The position numbers and the translations under genes were made by a program. A stretch of 23,283 bases of DNA from a virus. How positions within the stretch are numbered: the first letter of the stretch is position 1; each line of letters starts with the position of its first letter. Below are positions 1 through 6,424 of the stretch, piece after piece. Location: positions 1-23,283 of IMG/VR virus record IMGVR_UViG_3300017709_000036; one strand, given 5' to 3'. The notes beneath the pieces are model-generated. The model worked only from the letters and a program-made list of their open reading frames with translations. It did no database searches and was not told the DNA's origin.

Positions 1-768
1 ATCAATCTCGCTACGGGTAAAGCCGGACTTGTCGGTTTTAGCGAGTGCAGTCTGTATGAGCTCATCCGCGGTACTAATAATGCGGACATCGACAGACTGG
101 CGGCGCAAAGCCTCATCCTCAGCCGCATAAGCATCTGCCGCTAATTTGAACAGGTTGTCATTGCGGCCACCCTCACCACCACAACCGCCATCTACAAGCT
201 TGCTGTGCTCACGCGTCAGCAACGACTGCAGATCGATCTCACGGACGACTTGAGTTACAGCAGCTAAATCACGGCGTCTGGGCAGGAACTCAATCCAGGC
301 CTCCGGCAGCTGAGCCACAGACTTGGGGGTGCCATCCCAGGTGTAGTAAGCGCCGCTGGGATGCTCACCAGCTGCAATAAACTGCTGTGATCGCCAAAAG
401 ACTTCTAGGTTACCTTTTTTCCATTTACCAGCATCTATGGGTAAGCGGGCAGACTGCTCGTCGCTCACACAATAGATATGTTTTTGCCTAGTGCTGTCAT
501 TGCTACGTCCAATAACCCAGGTGGGCAATAGCGGTAGTCCATGCGCCTGGCAGAAATCAAACGCATCAGTTCCGTCCAAATCGATGCAGACATACTTGGC
601 CTTAGCCGTATTGATGCCAACAGACCTGACCTTATCGCCCATCTTGGCAATTTGTTGCGCTGTGTAGCCTTTCTGCTGCCAGGCTTTTTCGAGTGGAGCT
701 TTATCTGGGCCACAAGGCACCAGGCATTCGCCTGGCATCTGCAGCAGCATCTCGGTTTTCCAGTTCAT
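1..768 (-). CDS. PrimPol-type primase-polymerase, N-terminal part (runs off left edge)
   Basis: An open frame of 256 codons runs leftward from ATG at 768 and is still open at base 1, so the C-terminal part is missing. The protein matches the bifunctional primase-polymerase (archaeo-eukaryotic primase, AEP) fold. The catalytic DxD sits in CIDLDG (D63, D65). A GRSN segment leads to H97 in KHIYC, the nucleotide-binding histidine motif. A third motif follows in FIAAGEHPSG and YTWDG. Such proteins prime and extend DNA. In cyanophage S-2L a PrimPol is the replicative enzyme and does not discriminate A from Z. It lies last in a minus-strand unit with a VRR-NUC nuclease and a helicase, so a replication role is likely. 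The helicase-like C-terminal region seen in many PrimPols cannot be checked here. Confidence 0.85.
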   Translation of the reverse strand, partial: MNWKTEMLLQMPGECLVPCGPDKAPLEKAWQQKGYTAQQIAKMGDKVRSVGINTAKAKYVCIDLDGTDAFDFCQAHGLPLLPTWVIGRSNDSTRQKHIYCVSDEQSARLPIDAGKWKKGNLEVFWRSQQFIAAGEHPSGAYYTWDGTPKSVAQLPEAWIEFLPRRRDLAAVTQVVREIDLQSLLTREHSKLVDGGCGGEGGRNDNLFKLAADAYAAEDEALRRQSVDVRIISTADELIQTALAKTDKSGFTRSEID

Positions 769-833
769 GTTAAACTTGATTTAGAAGCGACGATGTCGAG
801 GTCGTCGTGGACAAAGAGAGTAGGGGATCTTGA

Positions 834-858
834 GGCCTGGATAGAACCAGGCCTTTTT
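834..858 (+). terminator. Intrinsic terminator reading on the plus strand, in the PrimPol leader
   Basis: A perfect 7-bp stem (ggcctgg at 834-840 pairing with ccaggcc at 847-853, 6-nt loop) is followed directly by five T on the plus strand (854-858). This is a textbook rho-independent terminator, but no plus-strand gene lies upstream of it. In the minus orientation there is no T tract, so it would act only as a hairpin in the PrimPol mRNA leader. Confidence 0.6.
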
Positions 859-860
859 CA

Positions 861-886
861 TGTCCATGTCGAGTGTAGCATGGACA
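861..886. repeat. 8-bp inverted repeat next to the terminator hairpin
   Basis: The arms tgtccatg (861-868) and catggaca (879-886) are perfect inverted repeats with a 10-nt loop. With the adjacent hairpin at 834-853 and a short GC stem aggcg/cgcct near 897-909, this makes three stem-loops in the 149-nt gap between the PrimPol start and the VRR-NUC stop. The gap contains no gene. The stems could be a leader structure, an operator or part of an origin; nothing in the sequence decides between them. Confidence 0.5.
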
Positions 887-917
887 GGCGGTTCCGATGT
901 TGTACCAGGCGGAACGC

Positions 918-1250
918 CTAGGTACGCAGAATGTCAAGCGCTTCATCAACCGAAGTCACGACGCCAGAAATACCGCCCAAATCACGAATGCGATTGAGAA
1001 AGGCAAGCTGATCTGGTCGTGGTTTTTCACCAGCTAGCTTTACTTCAAGCGCCACAAAAATGCCTTTGCCAGCGCGGCATTGAATGCCAATTAAGTCTGC
1101 AGACCCAGGTGGTAAGCCTGCAGTTACGAAAGCTCCATCCGCTGTCTTGAACGTGCCCACACTGTTCCTAAAAATCACGCAGTTTGGCACATTCTCCGAG
1201 ATCGCAAGTCGGATCTCGTTCTGTAGCCTGGTCTCCTTTTGTACGGCCAA
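918..1250 (-). CDS. VRR-NUC domain nuclease
   Basis: This 110-residue protein is a stand-alone VRR-NUC (PD-(D/E)XK superfamily) nuclease, a size typical of phage members. The fold signature is clear: E12 in LQNEIR, FRNSVG around 27-32, GLPPGSADLIGI with D52, then LEVK with E69 and K71, and a Q81 helix. These are the metal-binding and catalytic positions of the family. Phage VRR-NUC proteins often sit beside SF2 helicases, as here, and are thought to act on branched DNA such as Holliday junctions. The start is TTG at 1250, because a stop codon lies immediately upstream in frame and no ATG precedes the first conserved glutamate. It is transcribed leftward ahead of PrimPol. Confidence 0.88.
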   Translation of the reverse strand: MAVQKETRLQNEIRLAISENVPNCVIFRNSVGTFKTADGAFVTAGLPPGSADLIGIQCRAGKGIFVALEVKLAGEKPRPDQLAFLNRIRDLGGISGVVTSVDEALDILRT

Positions 1251-1276
1251 TCATGGAAGGTTGATCAAATTGCATC

Positions 1277-1498
1277 TTAGCCCGTCCTGATGCTTCTGGC
1301 ATCCCAAACGGCAATAGCACGCTTGCCCAAGCTCACAGTGATGTGATCTGATCGGCGTGAAATGACCTTGCCTCTCTCCATGCCGCCGCCCATTTGGATC
1401 CTGACGGCATCTCCATTTCGGATGCCGTCAAAATTACCAGGATCTTTTAGCCAACGATCTATGCTTGGCATGCCAACATCCATTGTTCCGTCATGCAC
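1277..1498 (-). CDS. Small protein of unknown function
   Basis: This 73-residue frame overlaps the 3' end of the preceding minus-strand gene by 40 nt. A shorter start (ATG at 1483) would reduce the overlap to 25 nt. The central part (GDAVRIQMGGG, then MERGKVISRRSDHITVSL) has the alternating hydrophobic pattern of a small beta-barrel and ends in AVWDARSIRTG. No family is recognised. Its place between a helicase and a nuclease gene in a tightly packed unit supports it being real. Confidence 0.55.
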   Translation of the reverse strand: MHDGTMDVGMPSIDRWLKDPGNFDGIRNGDAVRIQMGGGMERGKVISRRSDHITVSLGKRAIAVWDARSIRTG

Positions 1499-1713
1499 TC
1501 CATCGTGGAAGCGTGGCGTTCAGCTATCTTCCAACTACGCATTTTGGCAAATTCCCTCCATGCCACGATCTGCCGATGATAGATTCGGGCTTTTTCGAGG
1601 CATTCACTGGCATCAGGCTCAAGAAGAATCATTGCGTTCTCAAGCTCTATCTCACAAAGTTTGGCACTAAGGGTGGTCTGGCGTGCGAGACCTAGGGGAG
1701 TGATACTTGGCAT
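1459..1713 (-). CDS. Small helical protein of unknown function
   Basis: This 84-residue frame starts at an ATG that overlaps the stop of the upstream 40-codon gene (TGATG), which suggests translational coupling. The protein is predicted mostly helical (KLCEIELENAMILLEPD, then ECLEKARIYHRQIVAW). It has no motif I can name. The last 40 nt overlap the next gene in another frame. Since both neighbours are coupled to it, it is more likely coding than a shadow. Confidence 0.55.
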   Translation of the reverse strand: MPSITPLGLARQTTLSAKLCEIELENAMILLEPDASECLEKARIYHRQIVAWREFAKMRSWKIAERHASTMECMTEQWMLACQA

Positions 1714-1835
1714 CAGTTAGAGAAGGAAGTAGAAACCTGCTGGGAGCGTAAGCCCGACTTTGCTGCGGGCATCTCATTGCCCATGCAGCAGATCAGGACT
1801 AGTGCAGCAATTGTGAACGATTTGAGGTAAATCAT
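1713..1835 (-). CDS. 40-residue secreted or membrane peptide
   Basis: A frame starting with ATG at 1835 encodes a 40-residue peptide whose N-terminus (MIYLKSFTIAALVLICC) has a lysine followed by a hydrophobic stretch, like a signal sequence or a single membrane helix. Cys16 and Cys17 follow directly, but the residues before them do not make a good lipobox. It ends with TGA overlapping the ATG of the next gene. It is the first gene downstream of a strong minus-strand promoter (about 30 nt from the -10). No good Shine-Dalgarno is seen. No function is recognised. Confidence 0.42.
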   Translation of the reverse strand: MIYLKSFTIAALVLICCMGNEMPAAKSGLRSQQVSTSFSN

Positions 1836-1870
1836 GAGATTAAAAGTACGGGTCGTTCCCGCTTGATCCC

Positions 1871-1900
1871 ATTATAACATTTCATATCGCAAGATGTCAA
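1871..1900 (-). promoter_or_regulatory. Consensus sigma70 promoter with extended -10
   Basis: On the minus strand TTGACA (1900-1895) is followed after 18 nt by TATAAT (1876-1871), and the -10 is preceded by TGT, giving an extended -10 (TGnTATAAT). Both hexamers match consensus exactly. The -35 overlaps the stop codon of the helicase gene. It should drive the small genes, VRR-NUC and PrimPol independently of the helicase. Confidence 0.75.
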
Positions 1901-3162
1901 TGCCTATGGATGCCACGGGATGCAAGGACCCTATCCGCCCATCCGCGGGCATATCCCCTTTCTTTTGCGATCAGCTCTAATTCTTCCAGATTGCGTGCAC
2001 GGCCAACCAGACGCCGTTTTTCCTTTGATATGCGCCTTTTTTCCTCTAGTAAGATGTCGGCCTCCTCGGGGATCCGACTGTCTAGCGGATGATGAAACCC
2101 GCAGTATGGACACACCCGCAGCGTTGGTCTATGAACACCAAAACAAGTCGGGCACACCCGGACTGCTACATTGGCCACTAGTCCGGCCCGCTCTTTCTTC
2201 TTCCCGCTCAAGCTCCATTCGCGCACGTCGTCGGGCATGCCATGCCGCTCGCTATTGCCAGCCGCATCCAGGATGACAGCGACATCAGCTGACGGGCGCA
2301 AGGCCCGACCAATCTGCTGTAGATGGAGGCCCAGAGATTGCGTCGGTCGGAGCAGTAACACGCAGTCACAATTTGGGACATCAAAACCTTCGGAGATTAA
2401 ATCAACGCTGAGCAGGATCTTGATACGACCGGTGCGGAAATCTTCTACTACATCTTTTCTGCTCTGCTTAGCCATCTTGCCCTCGATGCAGCCAACTGCA
2501 ACTCCAGCCTTTTTGAATGAATACTCGACTTCTTCCATGTGTGCCACTGACACGCAGAATCCAATCGTTTGTCGTCCGCCCGCTAGCAACTTCCAATTCT
2601 TGACAGCCGCGGCCACGACCTTGATCTCGCTCGTCCTCTCAGACAATGCTGCACGAGAAAAATCACCACCTTTACGGGTGAGGCCTTTAACGTCTGGTTG
2701 ACCAGGCGGACAGAACAGCTTGTATCTAGACAAAAACCCGTCTCCGATCAAGCTGGCACTGTTAGGTCCTTCCACCATCTGCTGATATACGACGTCTAAG
2801 CCTCCACCATCCAATCGCTGCGGTGTAGCTGTGAAACCAAGCACCTTTGTGCTCTTTAAGATCTTTTCTTTCCAGGTACGGGCGCAAGAATGATGGGCTT
2901 CGTCCACGATGACTAGATCTTCACCATCCGGCACCCAGCTCTGGATAGTCTGCACGTATTTGTCTGGCACCTGATCCAGCAACTCACGTCTGTGAACCAA
3001 AATCTTGACTGTGGCTCCACTAGCCCTAGCCATTGCAGCAATCTCGCAAAAAATACGTGTCTTGCCGCCACCGGTAGGCAGAACGCAGAGCACCCGGTCA
3101 TGCTCTCGGAGCCCAGCTCGTAACCGGTATAAGAGGTCCGTCTGGTAGGTTCGAAGTGGCAT
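1897..3162 (-). CDS. SF2 DEAH-box helicase with C-terminal zinc finger
   Basis: This 421-residue protein has all the core motifs of a superfamily 2 helicase: Walker A PTGGGKT (29-35), motif Ia LVHRREL, DEAH (87-90), motif III FTATPQR (110-116), a domain 2 motif around SEGFDVPNCD (257-266) and motif VI QQIGRALRP (282-290). It is a compact phage relative of the RadD/UvrB-like ResIII group. A four-cysteine finger (C337, C340, C351, C354) and a charged C-terminal helix follow. Such proteins unwind or remodel replication and recombination intermediates. The start at 3162 puts Walker A close to the N-terminus, as usual in these phage helicases. It is divergent from the recombination genes on the plus strand, across a 55-nt promoter region. 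Confidence 0.92.
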   Translation of the reverse strand: MPLRTYQTDLLYRLRAGLREHDRVLCVLPTGGGKTRIFCEIAAMARASGATVKILVHRRELLDQVPDKYVQTIQSWVPDGEDLVIVDEAHHSCARTWKEKILKSTKVLGFTATPQRLDGGGLDVVYQQMVEGPNSASLIGDGFLSRYKLFCPPGQPDVKGLTRKGGDFSRAALSERTSEIKVVAAAVKNWKLLAGGRQTIGFCVSVAHMEEVEYSFKKAGVAVGCIEGKMAKQSRKDVVEDFRTGRIKILLSVDLISEGFDVPNCDCVLLLRPTQSLGLHLQQIGRALRPSADVAVILDAAGNSERHGMPDDVREWSLSGKKKERAGLVANVAVRVCPTCFGVHRPTLRVCPYCGFHHPLDSRIPEEADILLEEKRRISKEKRRLVGRARNLEELELIAKERGYARGWADRVLASRGIHRH

Positions 3163-3165
3163 GCA

Positions 3166-3195
3166 TTGACGTCTGTCGTTATCCTATGTTATCAT
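3166..3195 (+). promoter_or_regulatory. Probable sigma70 promoter for the plus-strand early operon
   Basis: TTGACG (3166-3171), an 18-nt spacer and TATCAT (3190-3195) match the -35 and -10 consensus at five of six positions each. It lies in the short divergent region between helicase and nuclease genes and would start transcription near 3202, about 16 nt before the TTG start of the first plus-strand gene. The same region on the minus strand has only weak hexamers for the helicase. Confidence 0.55.
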
Positions 3196-3217
3196 AAGGG
3201 GGCCACGGCATCAAGCC

Positions 3218-4009
3218 TTGAAACCAACTCACCATCTAACCGACATTGAGTACCGGGCTCATCCGGCAGTCTCAAGATCAGCACTTACCGATTTGATGCG
3301 CAGCCCGCTGCATTACTGGGCCAAGCATGTGGATCCCAACCGCATTGAAGCTTCTATAGATAGCCCTGCCCTTAGGTTCGGCACAGCGGCGCACATGGCC
3401 GTTCTTGAAGAGCAGCGTTTCCGTGAAACCTACCATCTAGGCCCACAAGTCAGCCGCGCCACTAAAGCTTGGAAAGATGCAGCTAAAGCTTGTACCGGTA
3501 CTCTTCTCCCACCGGATGAATATCAAGCTCTGATCGGAATCCAAACATCCTTGCGCAACCACCCTTCTGCGTCTAAAGCTTTATTTGCCGACGATGGCAT
3601 CAACGAGGCTACATTTATCGCGAATGGCCTCAAATGTCGGGCTGATCGGGTTACCGAAAAAGGCATGCTGATCGACCTGAAGACCACTCAGGACGCAAGT
3701 GCTACAGCATTTTCTAAATCTGTCGCTAATTTCAACTATCACATTCAGGCGGCGTTTTACCTGCATGTTGTAGAGATGGCCACGGGTGAGCGCCCCAAAG
3801 GCTTTGCATTTATAGCCGTTGAGAAAGCGCCTCCTTACGCTTGCCAGGTGTTCATAGCATCAGATTCCATGCTCGCTGAAGGCCTTACGCAGGTTTACCG
3901 CATGCTGGAGATGAAAGACACACTGGAGGCAGATTACGGCACAGATCCTTGGCCGTCCTACTCGGACTCACCGGTCACACTTGACCTACCACGCTGGGCA
4001 ATCAAATGA
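3218..4009 (+). CDS. RecE/exodeoxyribonuclease VIII-like PD-(D/E)XK nuclease
   Basis: This 263-residue protein matches the RecE C-terminal / DUF3799 nuclease family. The N-terminus has the typical SRSALTDLMRSPLHYW segment (19-34). GTAAH (H59) follows, then CRADRV (D143), IDLKTT (D153, K155) and HIQAAFY (Q177, Y181). These are the RecB-type catalytic motifs I-III and the QxxxY motif. It probably degrades the 5' strand of double-stranded ends to expose ssDNA for the annealing protein encoded next. The start is TTG at 3218, needed to include the conserved N-terminal segment; the next in-frame ATG (about 3296) lies inside it. It overlaps the next gene by 4 nt (ATGA). Confidence 0.88.
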   Translation: MKPTHHLTDIEYRAHPAVSRSALTDLMRSPLHYWAKHVDPNRIEASIDSPALRFGTAAHMAVLEEQRFRETYHLGPQVSRATKAWKDAAKACTGTLLPPDEYQALIGIQTSLRNHPSASKALFADDGINEATFIANGLKCRADRVTEKGMLIDLKTTQDASATAFSKSVANFNYHIQAAFYLHVVEMATGERPKGFAFIAVEKAPPYACQVFIASDSMLAEGLTQVYRMLEMKDTLEADYGTDPWPSYSDSPVTLDLPRWAIK

Positions 4010-4410
4010 AGCAAATCATCGCAGCCCTAATCAAATTTCAACGAGAGGTCGGACCGATCCACAAAGAGTCGTCTGCGCAGTACGGCAAATATGCCGATCT
4101 GCAGACAGTCCTGACTAAAGTCAATCCCGTCCTCAATGAGAATGGTTTGTTTATCACCCAGCTTCTTGCTGGCAAAAACCTGATCACCGAAGTCCATCAC
4201 ACCAGTGGTGAAGCGTTGGTATCTGACTGTGAGTTGGTTCTCACAGAAGGACGCAATGCACTACACACTTGGGGTGGTGCCGTTACTTATCAACGAAGGT
4301 ACGCCATCTTGTCGATTTTAGGACTGGCCACTGAGGATGATGACGGTGACAGTGCAGGGCATAAAATGGTAAAAACCAATTCCCTAAGTAATGTCGACGA
4401 TTTCTTCTGA
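4006..4410 (+). CDS. ERF-family single-strand annealing protein
   Basis: This 134-residue protein matches the ERF superfamily of phage recombinases. The signatures are KYADLQTVL (28-36), NPVLNENGLFITQ (40-52) and GAVTYQRRYAILSILGLATEDDDGD (91-115, the conserved C-terminal motif). It should coat ssDNA made by the RecE-like nuclease and anneal it to complementary strands. It is shorter than P22 Erf (about 200 residues) and seems to consist of the core domain only. The last residues, VDDFF, are acidic-aromatic and recall the tip of SSB proteins; a shared partner is only a guess. Start ATG overlaps the nuclease stop. Confidence 0.9.
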   Translation: MKQIIAALIKFQREVGPIHKESSAQYGKYADLQTVLTKVNPVLNENGLFITQLLAGKNLITEVHHTSGEALVSDCELVLTEGRNALHTWGGAVTYQRRYAILSILGLATEDDDGDSAGHKMVKTNSLSNVDDFF

Positions 4411-4669
4411 GTTTAATTCTGCCGAATACCTTACACCGGCTCAGCTGGTGGATAGGTGGGCAGATACACCCCTTGCTATTTCGTATGTCACGCTGGCGCG
4501 GCGGCGTGCTGCGGGCAAGGGGCCTCAGGCCTGCTATGCGGGCCACAACGACCGCGTCTACTACCACCTCGATGCCATCGTGGCATACGAATCTGCAACC
4601 AAACCACATGCCAAGCCTCAACGCATCACTGTTCAAGAACGATCGGAAGGAAAAGGAGCAACAGCCTGA
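4391..4669 (+). CDS. MerR/excisionase-like winged-helix DNA-binding protein
   Basis: This 92-residue protein has the layout of small phage helix-turn-helix proteins of the AlpA/Xis/HTH_17 type: YLTPAQLVDRW (helix 1), SYVTLARRRAAGKGP (recognition helix), then the wing DRVYYHLDAIVAYES. The C-terminal 25 residues are basic and probably flexible. It may regulate the early operon or assist recombination. The ATG at 4391 overlaps the erf-like gene by 20 nt in another frame. I infer DNA binding from the pattern only. Confidence 0.6.
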   Translation: MSTISSEFNSAEYLTPAQLVDRWADTPLAISYVTLARRRAAGKGPQACYAGHNDRVYYHLDAIVAYESATKPHAKPQRITVQERSEGKGATA

Positions 4670-4904
4670 CTTTACAGGCCCAGGCAGTGTCTCCAAGGAG
4701 GATTTTATGTCTATCGCTGATGCAATTACAGCTGGCAGATTCAACTCTGACGACAACGGCAACATAAAGATCCGTGTCGCAGGCTGGAAAAAAGCCGCAA
4801 TGTCTGGCGTCAGCTATATCAGCCTGGCTATCAGCGTAGACGACTACAATCTGCAGTCAGCGCCTGCTCCTTTTGCGATCAAGGAAGCTGAGGATCTGTT
4901 CTAA
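4608..4904 (+). CDS. Small conserved phage protein (SLFKND / PDFTG family)
   Basis: This 98-residue protein belongs to a small phage family often found near recombination genes. The recognisable parts are NASLFKNDRKEKEQQPDFTG near the N-terminus and AGWKKAAMSGVSYISL in the middle, which should form beta strands. The function is unknown; I suspect ssDNA or nucleoprotein binding because of the location, but this is inference. The ATG at 4608 is chosen because the conserved segment starts there. A strong internal Shine-Dalgarno (aaggagg at 4695-4701) lies 5 nt before an in-frame ATG at 4707, so a second, 65-residue product is possible. It ends in TAATG overlapping the next gene. Confidence 0.65.
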   Translation: MPSLNASLFKNDRKEKEQQPDFTGPGSVSKEDFMSIADAITAGRFNSDDNGNIKIRVAGWKKAAMSGVSYISLAISVDDYNLQSAPAPFAIKEAEDLF

Positions 4905-5107
4905 TGACAGCTGCCGTCAAAGGCGACAGAGGCTGGGACAAGCAATTCCAGGCCAAAATCTCGGACCTGCACAAGGACTTTTGGGATCACTGGAAAGAAG
5001 TCGATTACGACACCGTGCTGCACACTACCGCAACGATAGTCGACATGTTGCCTAAACTTATCGAACTCTCGCATACGCGAGGTAAGCAGGGGTACAAGAA
5101 AAGATGA
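4904..5107 (+). CDS. Small protein of unknown function upstream of purZ
   Basis: This 67-residue, mostly helical and charged protein (DKQFQAKISDLHKDFWDHWK near the start, GKQGYKKR at the end) is coupled on both sides: its ATG overlaps the previous stop (TAATG) and its TGA overlaps the purZ start (ATGA). No family is recognised. Since it is translationally linked to purZ, it may serve replication or the Z pathway, but nothing in the sequence shows this directly. Confidence 0.6.
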   Translation: MTAAVKGDRGWDKQFQAKISDLHKDFWDHWKEVDYDTVLHTTATIVDMLPKLIELSHTRGKQGYKKR

Positions 5108-6165
5108 ATCGTGATCTGATTCTGGACTGCCAATTCGGTAGCACAGGCAAGGGGCTATTTGCTAGTCACTTGGCCGCGAGGAAAAGCCCAGACACTATTG
5201 CGTATGCGCCGTCACCCAACGCCGGTCACACGTTCTACTACTCTGGCAAAAAGTACATCCACAAGATGTTGCCCAGCGGGATCAGCAGTTCCGGACTCAA
5301 GACAATCGTCTTGGGACCCGGTTCCCTGCTGGACCTAGACAGGCTCTACGACGAGATCAACAATCTGCCATTCAAAGTGGCCGTTCTCGTCCACAGGAAT
5401 GCGGCTTGCGTGCTTGACCGCCACAGAGCAGCTGAGGCGAAAGGAGGCACCGCTCCTGGCTCTACGAGACAGGGCGTCGGGGCTGCCCAGGCCGAGCGTA
5501 TCCTGCGCCAGCCCATGCACAACAATCTTGCGGGTGAGAATCAAGACCACAGAGTCTTTGACCATGTCAGCATCATTGACACGCCCACTATGCAGCGGGT
5601 CTACTTTGACTCCCATCAGCTGCTGATCGAGAGCTGCCAGGGCTACAGCTTGTCTGTCCTGCACGGCTTCTATCCGCACGTCACATCACGAGACGTGACA
5701 ACGGCTTCGATTCTCGCCGATACCGGCGTGCCCTATAGCCATCAGATGGTAGTGTATGGCACGTTTAGGACTTACCCGATCCGCGTAGCCAACCGCCCAG
5801 AATCTGGAGAATACAGCGGGCCTGGTTTTATCGATTCGCAGGAAACCTCTTTTGAAGCTATTGGTCAACCAACCGAGTTGACTACAGTCACTAAGCTTCC
5901 GAGGCGCATCTTTACCTGGAGTCAGCAGCAGGCTATAGAAGCTTGCAACCAGAACCGTGTAGATGTCGCCTTTCTCAATTTCGCTCAGTACCCCCCTTCC
6001 TTCGATGAATTGGTCCATATTTGGGAATCTCTCGGCGAAAGCACTCAAGTGGGCTTTTTGGGATTCGGACCCAAGAGTGAAGATGTCCTCCGCGTCGGAG
6101 CCCCTTCCATTAGTCGTGACCAAGCATACGCTGCCTGGAAGCGATATCGCACAGCTGCAAGATGA
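5104..6165 (+). CDS. purZ: PurZ: N6-succino-2-amino-deoxyadenylate synthase
   Basis: This 353-residue protein is an adenylosuccinate synthetase homologue with PurZ features. PurZ condenses dGMP with aspartate, using ATP (or dATP in S-2L), to give the succino precursor that host PurB cleaves to dZMP. Visible motifs are QFGSTGKG (10-17), where cellular PurA has QWGDEGKG, NAGHT (39-43, with H42), HKMLPSGI (53-60), GSTRQGVG (119-126), CQG (178-180) and HGFYPHVTS (187-195). The catalytic Asp13 of PurA is Ser13 here, the hallmark substitution of PurZ. At 353 residues it is much shorter than bacterial PurA (about 430). It sits directly before mazZ and datZ. Start ATG is coupled to the gene upstream. 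An ordinary PurA or an archaeal-like PurA is less likely because of Ser13 and the neighbours. Confidence 0.93.
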   Translation: MNRDLILDCQFGSTGKGLFASHLAARKSPDTIAYAPSPNAGHTFYYSGKKYIHKMLPSGISSSGLKTIVLGPGSLLDLDRLYDEINNLPFKVAVLVHRNAACVLDRHRAAEAKGGTAPGSTRQGVGAAQAERILRQPMHNNLAGENQDHRVFDHVSIIDTPTMQRVYFDSHQLLIESCQGYSLSVLHGFYPHVTSRDVTTASILADTGVPYSHQMVVYGTFRTYPIRVANRPESGEYSGPGFIDSQETSFEAIGQPTELTTVTKLPRRIFTWSQQQAIEACNQNRVDVAFLNFAQYPPSFDELVHIWESLGESTQVGFLGFGPKSEDVLRVGAPSISRDQAYAAWKRYRTAAR

Positions 6166-6424
6166 AATCGCCGAGTGGGCTAACTTCACAATTCCCGACC
6201 GCACGGCCTACTCGACTGTTGCCAAGCTACTAGAAGAAATTGGAGAGCTTATCGCGTCTGAACGCATGAGTGATCCTCAAGAACTGGCCGATGTCGCCAT
6301 ATTGGTGCTCGATCTGTTCTACCTTCAAGAGGTAGACATGGTAGATGCAGTGCGTTCCAAAATGATGGTGAACGTACGGAGGAATTGGAGAATCGCTGAC
6401 AACGGGAGCGCCAAACATGTCTGA
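6083..6424 (+). CDS. mazZ: MazZ: MazG-like (d)GTP pyrophosphohydrolase
   Basis: The protein (113 residues from ATG 6083, or 102 from GTG 6116) has the all-alpha NTP pyrophosphohydrolase motifs: LLEEIGE, giving EExxE, and ELAD, giving ExxD, 12 residues later, which bind the metal ions. LDLFYLQEVDMVDAVRSKM and NVRRNW make the last helices, typical of single-domain MazG proteins. In S-2L the equivalent gene between purZ and datZ converts dGTP to dGMP, the PurZ substrate. The start is uncertain: ATG 6083 means an 83-nt overlap with purZ, GTG 6116 a 50-nt overlap, and neither has a strong Shine-Dalgarno. The stop overlaps the datZ start by 8 nt. Confidence 0.85.
   Translation: MSSASEPLPLVVTKHTLPGSDIAQLQDEIAEWANFTIPDRTAYSTVAKLLEEIGELIASERMSDPQELADVAILVLDLFYLQEVDMVDAVRSKMMVNVRRNWRIADNGSAKHV

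Noticed and set aside
541-921. 126-codon plus-strand open frame
   Set aside because: It is antisense to PrimPol and crosses the terminator hairpin; the primase motifs on the minus strand are clear.
2171-2701. 176-codon plus-strand open frame
   Set aside because: It lies fully antisense to the helicase gene, whose motifs are complete, and its product has no recognisable features.
4283-4765. 160-codon minus-strand open frame
   Set aside because: It runs against four coupled plus-strand genes, including the conserved ERF C-terminus.
5104-6165. Ordinary cellular-type PurA (adenylosuccinate synthetase)
   Set aside because: Ser13 replaces the catalytic Asp, the protein is short, and mazZ and datZ follow directly.
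5686-6204. 172-codon minus-strand open frame
   Set aside because: It is antisense to purZ and the mazZ start, with no motif and no link to neighbouring genes.
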